A DNA stretch of 64,000 nucleotides from Haloechinothrix aidingensis (GTDB lineage: Bacteria > Actinomycetota > Actinomycetes > Mycobacteriales > Pseudonocardiaceae). The notes beneath the pieces are model-generated. The model was given only the letters and a program-made list of their open reading frames with translations, searched no databases and had not been told where the DNA came from. Position numbers and translations under genes: made by a program. Of this stretch, positions 25,352-32,568 are shown one piece after another (the stretch's first letter is position 1; each line of letters opens with the position of its first letter). Location: assembly GCF_013450155.1 (NCBI RefSeq), contig NZ_JACCKD010000004.1:372001-436000 (forward strand), given 5' to 3'.

Positions 25352-26836
25352 GTGGGGAATACAGCGCATCGCAGTCAAAGGATATCGCGACGCGGGGCAC
25401 TGGCGGCCGGCGGCGGAATGGCCGCGGGCCTGACGCTGGGACGAACTCCCGCCGCCGAGGCAGTGCCCGGGAGCAGGAGTGCGGACGTGGTCGTCATCGG
25501 AGCTGGGATTTCCGGTCTCACCGCGGCCCGCAGGCTCGTCCAGTCCGGAGTCTCGTCGGTGCTGGTGCTGGAGGCCAACGATCGGGTCGGCGGCCGGACA
25601 CTCGACCTCGACGTCGCGGACGGCGTGGTCACCGAGGGCGGCGGGGAATGGGTCGGGCCGGGCCAGGACCGCGTCCTCGGCCTCATCGACGAACTCGGCC
25701 TCTCGACGTTCAAGACCTACGTCGACGGCAAGTCGGTCTACCTGCGCAACGGAAACCGGCAGACCTACACCGGGACGGTCCCACCGCTCGGACCGGACGC
25801 GCTGGCCGACTTCGTGCAGCTGCAAACAAGGCTGGAGGAAATGGCCTCGACCGTCCCCGCCGATGCGCCGTGGACCGCGAGTGACGCCCTGACGTGGGAC
25901 GGCATGACCTTCGGCGGATGGCTCGACGCGAACTCCGTCAGCGCCGAGGCCAAATGGCTGTTCACATTGGGATTCACCATCATCTTCGCCGAGGATCCGC
26001 ACGAGACTTCGTTCCTCCGGGCACTGCACGCGATCGGGTCATCCGGGGGTATCGAGCACATGTTCAACACGACCGGCGGATCCCAGGAGTCGCGCATCGT
26101 CGGCGGCTCGCAGCTGATCTCGCTGCGGATGGCCGAGCAGCTCGGCGAACGGGTCGTGCTCGGCTCGCCGGTCACCGAGATCGGCCAGGAGGACGGCGGC
26201 GTGACCGTGAAGTCAGCGCGCGCCGAGGTGCGGTGCCGACAGGTGATCGTCGCCATGGCACCGGCGGATGCCGAGCGTATCCGCTTCACTCCGGGGCTTC
26301 CTGTCCGCCGGGCGGCACTGCAGCGCAAGTGGCGCAACGGCACCGAGAACAAGCTGTTCGCGGTCTACGACAAGCCGTTTTGGCGCGACGACGGTTTCAG
26401 CGGCCAGGCGCTCACGGACCTGCCGACCACACCATACGTCTCCGACAACTCGCCACCCGACGGCAGCATCGGGATTCTGGTGACGTTCATGGGTACCGCA
26501 GGCTCAGGAGACGGTCTCAAGTGGAGCGACAAACTCCTCGACAACCGCGCGGCCCGTCGCGCCGCGTTCCTCGACGATCTGACGACGCTGTTCGGGTCCA
26601 AGGCGGCGAACCCGGTTCGTTACCTCGAGAAGTCCTGGGTGGACGAGCCGTGGATCCAGGGCTGCGTCAGCACACGCGCGCCCGGCACGCTGACCCGTTA
26701 CACGAACGCCGCGCGTGAGCCGGTCGGCCGCGTCCACTGGGCAGGCACGGAGACCGGGATCTTCTACGAGGGCTACATGGAAGCGGCGGTCAGCGCCGGC
26801 GAGCGCGCCGCCAATGAGGTCCGCGATGTGCTCTGA
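25352..26836 (+). CDS. Tat-exported flavin monoamine oxidase
   Basis: A 494-residue monoamine-oxidase-family enzyme with a twin-arginine signal (SRRGALAAGGGMAAGLTLG, about 12-30; likely cleavage after AEA at about 37). FAD sites are 'ADVVVIGAGISGLTAARRL', 'LEANDRVGGRTLDL' and the C-terminal 'RVHWAGTETGIFYEGYMEAAVSAG'. The motif W-x-Q-G-C438 places a cysteine where human MAO carries its covalent 8-alpha-S-cysteinyl FAD. It would oxidise an amine outside the membrane to an aldehyde or ketone, ammonia and peroxide. Brevibacterium cyclohexylamine oxidase and putrescine oxidases belong to the same family. GTG at 25352 is preceded by TAGGGAG. Confidence 0.88.
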   Translation: MGNTAHRSQRISRRGALAAGGGMAAGLTLGRTPAAEAVPGSRSADVVVIGAGISGLTAARRLVQSGVSSVLVLEANDRVGGRTLDLDVADGVVTEGGGEWVGPGQDRVLGLIDELGLSTFKTYVDGKSVYLRNGNRQTYTGTVPPLGPDALADFVQLQTRLEEMASTVPADAPWTASDALTWDGMTFGGWLDANSVSAEAKWLFTLGFTIIFAEDPHETSFLRALHAIGSSGGIEHMFNTTGGSQESRIVGGSQLISLRMAEQLGERVVLGSPVTEIGQEDGGVTVKSARAEVRCRQVIVAMAPADAERIRFTPGLPVRRAALQRKWRNGTENKLFAVYDKPFWRDDGFSGQALTDLPTTPYVSDNSPPDGSIGILVTFMGTAGSGDGLKWSDKLLDNRAARRAAFLDDLTTLFGSKAANPVRYLEKSWVDEPWIQGCVSTRAPGTLTRYTNAAREPVGRVHWAGTETGIFYEGYMEAAVSAGERAANEVRDVL

Positions 26837-26846
26837 CCTCGCGACA

Positions 26847-26880
26847 GCGGGTGCCCCGGCCGCACGGTCGGGACACCCGC
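26847..26880 (+). terminator. Hairpin terminator after the exported amine oxidase
   Basis: A 16-bp stem with one mismatch (GCGGGTGCCCCGGCCG against its partner) and a 2-base tip begins ten bases after the stop codon. It would reduce read-through into the acyl-CoA dehydrogenase genes. Confidence 0.65.
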
Positions 26881-26904
26881 CTCGATCACGAACGTCGTTA
26901 CCCG

Positions 26905-26931
26905 GACAGGTTCTGGCGAGCCTGTCCCCGC
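26905..26931 (+). repeat. Direct repeat, copy 2 (non-coding), with hairpin potential
   Basis: These 27 bases match 25240-25266 with one mismatch but lie outside any gene, 20 bp before the acyl-CoA dehydrogenase start. With the preceding G, GGACAGG (26904-26910) and CCTGTCC (26921-26927) form a perfect 7-bp stem with a 10-base loop. Confidence 0.7.
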
Positions 26932-26950
26932 ACAACAAGGAAAGGTGATC

Positions 26951-28183
26951 ATGACCGCCTCACAGGATCCCGCCCGTCAGGCGGATCGGCTGTACCACGA
27001 TCTTCTCTCTCCCACCGAGACGCTGGAGGTGCGCGACCGGGTGCGCAAGGTCGCCGCCGAGGTCGTCGCCCCTGCCGCGCGCCGGATCGCCGGCGGGGAC
27101 GAGCGCGTCGACGGCTTCCCGCGGGACGTCTTCGACGGCCTTGCCTCCGCGGGCCTGTTCCGGGTGCCCTACGGGTCCGAGATGGGTGGGGACGGCCTGG
27201 CGCACCCGGTCACGGCGACGGCCGCCGCGATCGAGGAGCTGGCCTACTACTCCAGCAGCATCGCGGCGGTGTTCGACGTGCACGGCATCCTGGCCGGCAA
27301 CGCGCTGACCCACGGCACCCCCGCACAGCAACAGCGCTGGCTGCGACCTGTGGCTGACGGGTCGCTGGTCGGTGCCTTCGCCACCACCGAGCCGGAGGCC
27401 TCCTCCGACCTGAGCCCGCACGCGGTGCAGACCGTCGCCGTCCAGCACGGCGACAGGTGGGTCCTCACCGGCCGCAAACGCTGGATCTCCAACTCCCCGG
27501 TCGCCGGCTTCGTCGTCACCCTCGCCCGCACCGGCGAGAAGCTGTCGATGTTCATCGTCGACACCTCACTGCCCGGAGTGCGCGTCGGCGAGCCCGACCA
27601 GAAAATGGGCAACCGCGGCCAGCTCACCGCCGACGTGTGGTTCGACGACGTCGAGCTGGACAACGACGCCCTGCTCGGCGGCCAGCCCGGACACGGACTC
27701 CGCCACGCGCTCGCCACGCTCACGCTCGGCCGCATCGGCATCGCCGCGGCCGGTGTCGGCATGGCCCAGGCCGCGTTCGACCACGCTGTCGCGCACCTGT
27801 CCACCCGGGAGGCGTTCGGACGGAAACTGGCCGCCAACCAGCACTGGCAGTTCCTGCTTGCCGACCGCGCCACGGAGATCGACAACGCCCGCACCCTCTA
27901 CCTCAAGGCCGCGCTGCGCCGCGACGCCGGCGAGACCTTCCCCGAACCGGAAGCCGCCATGGCGAAGCAATACGGAAGCCGGCTGGCGGTCGACATGGCC
28001 CGCGACGCCGTCCAGGCCTTCGGTGGGCTCGGCTTCGCCCGCGAACTCAGCGCCGACAGCACACCGGGACCGGTCGAGGCCATCTACCGCGACAGCAAGA
28101 TCGGCGAGATCTACGAAGGCACCAACGAGATCCAGAAATGGATCATCGCACGGAACATCTTCGGCAAGGGCATCACCGGATGA
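26951..28183 (+). CDS. Acyl-CoA dehydrogenase
   Basis: A 410-residue flavoprotein of the ACAD family. 'GAFATTEPEASSDLS' and 'KRWISNSPVAGFVV' bind FAD, 'FGRKLAANQHWQFLLAD' and 'QAFGGLGFARE' are the C-terminal domain signatures, and the catalytic Glu is in 'IGEIYEGTNEIQKWIIAR'. It forms the enoyl-CoA from the acyl-CoA made by the cluster's ligases. ATG at 26951 follows AAAGG; a GTG at 26945 is possible. Its stop overlaps the SDR fragment as ATGA. Confidence 0.92.
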   Translation: MTASQDPARQADRLYHDLLSPTETLEVRDRVRKVAAEVVAPAARRIAGGDERVDGFPRDVFDGLASAGLFRVPYGSEMGGDGLAHPVTATAAAIEELAYYSSSIAAVFDVHGILAGNALTHGTPAQQQRWLRPVADGSLVGAFATTEPEASSDLSPHAVQTVAVQHGDRWVLTGRKRWISNSPVAGFVVTLARTGEKLSMFIVDTSLPGVRVGEPDQKMGNRGQLTADVWFDDVELDNDALLGGQPGHGLRHALATLTLGRIGIAAAGVGMAQAAFDHAVAHLSTREAFGRKLAANQHWQFLLADRATEIDNARTLYLKAALRRDAGETFPEPEAAMAKQYGSRLAVDMARDAVQAFGGLGFARELSADSTPGPVEAIYRDSKIGEIYEGTNEIQKWIIARNIFGKGITG

Positions 28184-28698
28184 ACCTCGCAGGCCGCACC
28201 CTGCTCATGTCCGGCGGCAGCCGCGGCGTCGGCCTGGCGATCGCCGTCGCCGCCGCCCGCCACGGCGCCAACCTGATCCTGCTGGCCAAAACCGACACGC
28301 CGGATCCCCGCTTGTCCGGCACCATCCACACCGCAGCCGCGGAGATCGAGGCCGCGGGCGGCAGTGCACTCGCCGTCGTCGGGGACGTACGCGACGAGGC
28401 ATCCGTACAGCGCGCGATCGAACACGGCATCGCCGCCAACTGCCTGTGGCCCGAAACCTACATCGCCACCGACGCCGTGAAGAACATCCTCGGTGGCGAC
28501 GCCGCGACGGACAGATCACGCACACACCAGATCGTCGCCGACGCCGCCACCACGATCCTCCAACAACCCGCACGCGAATGCACCGGCAACACCTACCTCG
28601 ACGTGGAGGTGCTCCGCGACGCCGGAACCACCGACCTCACACCCTACGGCGGCACGAGAGACCTCGAATACGACATCTTCGTCGACCCACCCCGATGA
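28180..28698 (+). pseudogene. SDR (HSDL2-like) with in-frame internal deletion
   Basis: The 172-residue frame has the N-terminal half of a short-chain dehydrogenase ('TLLMSGGSRGVGLAIAVAAARHGANLILLAKT', with the T-G-x-x-x-G-x-G site as S-G-G-S-R-G-V-G). It then jumps at about residue 80 from 'DEASVQRAI' directly to the C-terminal 'IAANCLWPETYIATDAVKNILGGD'. About 100 residues normally lie between these, including N-N-A-[S/G] and the catalytic Ser-Tyr-Lys; they are missing without loss of frame. The intact relatives (HSDL2-like, about 280 residues) act on fatty-acyl or sterol substrates and are often linked to SCP2 domains. It is likely inactive, but expressed between its coupled neighbours. 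Confidence 0.75.
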
Positions 28699-28736
28699 CC
28701 AGCGACCTCCACCACGAAGACCACGAGGGAGTCACC

Positions 28737-30296
28737 ATGCTGAACCTGTCGATCCTGCTCGAGGACTCGGCCCGCACCTACCCCGATCGCGATGCCATCG
28801 TGCTGGGCGCGACCCGCCTGACGTACGCCCAAGTCGACGGAGCCGCGAACCAGGTCGCGAACCTGCTCGTACAGCGCGGGATCGAGCCCGGCGACAAGGT
28901 CGCCCTGATGTGCCCGAACCTGCCGTACTTCCCGATCGTCTATTACGGCATCCTCAAGGCCGGTGCCGTCGTCGTACCGCTGAACGTGCTGCTCAAGGGC
29001 CGCGAGGTCGCCTATCACCTCCAGGACTCCGACGCGAAGGCGCTGTTCGCCTTCGAAGGCACCGCGGAACTGCCGATCGGATCCGAGGCCAAGGCCGGAT
29101 TCGACCAGGTCGGAACCTGCACGGAGTTCCTGGTCGTCACGGGTGACCCGGCCGGATCCTCACAGATCGAGGGAACGGAGACCTTCGGCCAGGCCGTGGC
29201 GAACCAGCCCGCGACCTTCGAGACGGTGGCCACCGACCAGGACGACACCGCGGTCATCCTCTACACCTCCGGCACCACCGGCCAGCCCAAGGGCGCCGAG
29301 CTGCGCCACCGCAACATGCGCGACAACGCGCTGGCCAGCAGGGAGCTGTTCGGCTGCGACGCAAGCCGGCCGGACACCTACTTGTGCGTGCTGCCGCTCT
29401 TCCACTCCTTTGGCCAGACCGTCATCCAGAACGCCGGCTTCGCCTTCGGTGGCACCGTGGTGATGTTGCCCCGCTTCGAACCGGGCCCCGCGATCGACGC
29501 CATGCTGAAGGAGTCGGTAACGGTCTTCGCCGGCGTCCCGACGATGTACTGGGGTCTGCTCGGCGCACTCCAGCAGGACACCGACATGGAGACCCTCGGG
29601 CGGAACCTCCGGATGGCGATCGCCGGTGGCGCCTCGCTCCCTGCCGAGATTCACCGTGAGGTCGAGAAGCGGTTCGGCGTCTCGATCTCGGAGGGCTACG
29701 GCCTTTCCGAGACCTCCCCCGTGGCCTCGTTCGCGCCGTACGGCGAACCACCGCGCCCCGGCTCCATCGGCAAGCCCATCCCCGGCGTCGAGATGACGCT
29801 CATCGAGCCGGAATCCTGGGCCGAGATCGAATGGTCCCCGGACGCGATCGGCGAGATCGCCATCAAGGGACACAACGTGATGAAGGGCTACTACAAGCGC
29901 CCCGACGCGACCGCCGAGGTCATCGACGCGAACGGCTGGTTCCGCACCGGCGACCTCGCACGACGCGACGAGGACGGCTACTACTACATTGTCGACCGGT
30001 CGAAGGATCTCATCATCCGGGGCGGCTTCAACGTCTACCCGCGGGAGGTCGAAGAGATCCTCATGACCCACCCGGACGTCAGCCTCGCCGCCGTCGTCGG
30101 CGTCCCCCACGACACCCATGGCGAGGAGGTCAAGGCCTTCGTCATCCTCCAACCCGGCTCCTCCCGCACCACCGACCAGCTCATCGCCTGGGCCAAGGAG
30201 CAGATGGCGTCCTACAAGTACCCCCGCATCGTCGAGCTCGTCGACTCGCTGCCGATGACCGCCACCGGGAAGGTCCTCAAGCGCGAGCTGGCGTGA
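28737..30296 (+). CDS. Long-chain acyl-CoA ligase family protein (FadD-like)
   Basis: A 519-residue ANL ligase. 'VILYTSGTTGQPKGAELRHRNM' (A3), 'EGYGLSETSPV' (A5), 'GWFRTGDLARRDEDGYYYIVDRSKDLIIRGGFNVYPREVE' (A7/A8, linker) and 'PMTATGKVLKREL' with the adenylation Lys are present. It activates a carboxylate to a CoA thioester for the dehydrogenase encoded upstream. GAGGGAG precedes ATG 28737; an earlier ATG at 28695 overlaps the SDR stop. It is the second CoA ligase of the island, so two different acids are probably activated. Confidence 0.92.
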   Translation: MLNLSILLEDSARTYPDRDAIVLGATRLTYAQVDGAANQVANLLVQRGIEPGDKVALMCPNLPYFPIVYYGILKAGAVVVPLNVLLKGREVAYHLQDSDAKALFAFEGTAELPIGSEAKAGFDQVGTCTEFLVVTGDPAGSSQIEGTETFGQAVANQPATFETVATDQDDTAVILYTSGTTGQPKGAELRHRNMRDNALASRELFGCDASRPDTYLCVLPLFHSFGQTVIQNAGFAFGGTVVMLPRFEPGPAIDAMLKESVTVFAGVPTMYWGLLGALQQDTDMETLGRNLRMAIAGGASLPAEIHREVEKRFGVSISEGYGLSETSPVASFAPYGEPPRPGSIGKPIPGVEMTLIEPESWAEIEWSPDAIGEIAIKGHNVMKGYYKRPDATAEVIDANGWFRTGDLARRDEDGYYYIVDRSKDLIIRGGFNVYPREVEEILMTHPDVSLAAVVGVPHDTHGEEVKAFVILQPGSSRTTDQLIAWAKEQMASYKYPRIVELVDSLPMTATGKVLKRELA

Positions 30297-30378
30297 AGCA
30301 CGTCAACGACCACTCCGCCGGCCTCGGGCGCATGAGCTTGCTGCGTGAGCGTCGCGAGCACGGCGTCGAGCTCCTGCG

Positions 30379-30480
30379 GAGATCGTCGCCGGCTGTGACC
30401 TCCGGGTCGCAGGCGACAACCTCGAACTCGCGTTGGCCGGGGCCCGCCTGGGCGTGCCGGTCGGACCGGCAACACCCCGG
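30379..30480 (+). pseudogene. Remnant of an enoyl-CoA hydratase gene
   Basis: In the gap after the ligase gene, one frame reads EIVAGCDLRVAGDN followed by LELALAGARLGVPVGP. This matches the crotonase second oxyanion segment ('E-x-x-x-x-C-D-L-R-x-A-x-D-N'). No start, no upstream half and no active-site Glu accompany it, so I take it as a fragment of a decayed hydratase. The same frame continues into the next gene's leader. Confidence 0.4.
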
Positions 30481-30534
30481 TGCAGACGCGTTACCCCACA
30501 GACGAGGCGTGAGCCGCACGCGAAGGAGAGCCCG

Positions 30535-32337
30535 ATGACAGGGAATCAGCCCGTGGCCGCTGGCCATCACATCCTCGTCGAGGCCGAGGAGTTCGAGGAC
30601 TTCGGTGGGTGGACGCTGGACTCTCAGTTCGAGATGGAGATGGGGTCGCCGTACCTTCTGGCTCACGGTCTGGGTGTCCCCGTCGCCGATGCCACCACGT
30701 CGATCGACGTCGAGCAGGCCGGCTCCTATCGCGTATGGGTGCGTGCCAAGGATTGGGTGCCCTCCCACCATCCCGGCCGGTTCGCCGTCTCGGTCAACGG
30801 CGAGCGGCTGCCGGTCGAGTTCGGCGCGAACGGTAGCGACTGGAGCTGGGAGAATGCCGGCCGGATCGACCTCGCTGAAGGCCGAGCCACGATCACCCTC
30901 ACGGACCTGACCGGGTTCGATGGTCGATGTGATGCCATCTACCTGACCACCAGCGACACCGAACCACCCAACGGGATCGATCCCGACACTCGTGCCTGGC
31001 GACGTCAGCTCCGCGGGCTGCCGGACCATCCGGTCGACGGCGGATCGTTCGACCTGGTGGTCGCCGGCGGTGGCGTCACCGGCGCTGCGGCCGCGCTGGC
31101 AGCAGGACGTCTCGGCCTGACGGTCGCCCTCATCCAGAACCGCCCGGTCCTGGGCGGCAACGCGAGCACCGAGATCGGACTCACTCCCCGAGGAGAGAGG
31201 GGTCCCCTCATCAAGGCACTGTCCGCGCGGTCCGAGGACGGCGATCTCACGGCTCTCGATCTCCTGCGTGCGGAACCGACCGTGTCGGTGTTCCTCGAGC
31301 ACCAGATCTTCGACGTCGCCCGTAACGGTGACCGGATCGTCTCGGTCGACGCCCGCGACGCCCGCTCCGGACGCGAGACCCGATTCCGTGGGGCGACGTT
31401 CATCGACTGCACGGGCACCGCGATCCGCGGCCTGCTCGCCGGCGCCGAGACCATGTTCGGATACGAGAGCCGAGCCGAGTTCAACGAGCCACTCGCTCCC
31501 GAGGAGCGTTTCGAGTCGCACCACGGAAACACCTTGTTCTTCCGGACCCGGGAACTGGACCACCCGTCCGACTTCCCCGACGTTCCGTGGGCAGTCGAGG
31601 TCGCCCAGGACTACGCCAACCTCGGCGGACAGCTCGAACGCCCTGGCGTCGACAACGTTGCAGGACCGGTCGCCGGGCCGGCCCGAACCCATGACCCGAG
31701 CATCCCCCGGCGCATGCTCAAGCCGTTTACCCACTTCTGGGAGTACGGTCACGACCTCGACCCGTACACCGACGCCGAGCACATCCGTGACCACCTCTTA
31801 CGGGCGGTGTACGGCACGTTCTCCAATGTCAAGACCCTCGAACCCGAGACCTATGCGAATCTCGCACTCGACTGGGTTGCGTTCGTCCCCGGACAAGGCG
31901 AGTTCCGTCGGTACAAGGGTGCCCATGTCCTGACCGAGAACGACATCCGCGAACACCGCAGGTTCAACGACACGGTCGCCTGGAACTCCGGCGCGTTCTG
32001 CCTGCACTACCCGGGCCACGAGAAGTACGACTTCCGCCTGCGGGACTGGAAGTGGGACACCCGCGACGAAAGGCCCTTCGAGGTGCCGTTCCGGTGCCTG
32101 TACTCGGCCGACCTCGACAATCTGATGATGGCCGGAAAGCACATCAGCGTGACCCACATCGCCGGATCTGTCACCAAGTTCATGGGCAACGGTGGCCAGC
32201 ACGCGATCGCCACGGCAGCCGCAGCCAAGCTCTGCCTCGAGTACGACGCCACACCAGGCGAGATCCGCGACAACCATCTGGAGGAACTCCAGAAGACGGT
32301 CGAGAAGCTCGGTGGGTCGGCCGGACATCCGGTCTGA
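30535..32337 (+). CDS. FAD-dependent oxidoreductase with N-terminal beta-sandwich domain
   Basis: A 600-residue protein. Residues about 8-140 ('ILVEAEEFEDFGGW', 'GSYRVWVRAKDW', 'FAVSVNGERLPVEF', 'GRATITLTDLTGF') look like a carbohydrate-binding or golvesin-type beta domain. The FAD_oxidored-type flavoprotein begins at about 176 ('FDLVVAGGGVTGAAAALAAGRLGLTVALIQNRPVLGGNASTEIG') and ends with 'MMAGKHISVTHIAGSVTKFMGNGGQHAIATAAAAKLC'. Such enzymes are widespread but mostly uncharacterised, often acting on sugar or glycoside-like substrates. There is no signal peptide. AAGGAG precedes ATG 30535. It is the last gene of the island's plus-strand run; its place in the amine pathway is unclear. Confidence 0.78.
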   Translation: MTGNQPVAAGHHILVEAEEFEDFGGWTLDSQFEMEMGSPYLLAHGLGVPVADATTSIDVEQAGSYRVWVRAKDWVPSHHPGRFAVSVNGERLPVEFGANGSDWSWENAGRIDLAEGRATITLTDLTGFDGRCDAIYLTTSDTEPPNGIDPDTRAWRRQLRGLPDHPVDGGSFDLVVAGGGVTGAAAALAAGRLGLTVALIQNRPVLGGNASTEIGLTPRGERGPLIKALSARSEDGDLTALDLLRAEPTVSVFLEHQIFDVARNGDRIVSVDARDARSGRETRFRGATFIDCTGTAIRGLLAGAETMFGYESRAEFNEPLAPEERFESHHGNTLFFRTRELDHPSDFPDVPWAVEVAQDYANLGGQLERPGVDNVAGPVAGPARTHDPSIPRRMLKPFTHFWEYGHDLDPYTDAEHIRDHLLRAVYGTFSNVKTLEPETYANLALDWVAFVPGQGEFRRYKGAHVLTENDIREHRRFNDTVAWNSGAFCLHYPGHEKYDFRLRDWKWDTRDERPFEVPFRCLYSADLDNLMMAGKHISVTHIAGSVTKFMGNGGQHAIATAAAAKLCLEYDATPGEIRDNHLEELQKTVEKLGGSAGHPV

Positions 32338-32465
32338 GTGAGACCGTTCAACCGACAGTCCCGATCGCCGCCGACGTCGTCGCCCCGCCGGGACGGCTCG
32401 CCGCAGCATGCGCCCCGCACCACTGCATCGCCGTTCCGGTGGCGTGTACCCGATCACACGGTCCA

Positions 32466-32482
32466 GGCCGGAGCAACCGGCC
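32466..32482. terminator. Hairpin between convergent genes
   Basis: GGCCGG-AGCAA-CCGGCC is a perfect 6-bp stem in the 231-bp gap between the FAD oxidoreductase and the hydroxylase-reductase gene. It is short and has no T-run. Nothing else is recognised in this gap. Confidence 0.4.
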
Positions 32483-32568
32483 CGCAGGCCACCTCCTGAC
32501 GACCCGTACGGGCCACACCGCCGACGCGACACACCGACGGCGTGGCGACCTGGTCCGCGTGCTCACGG

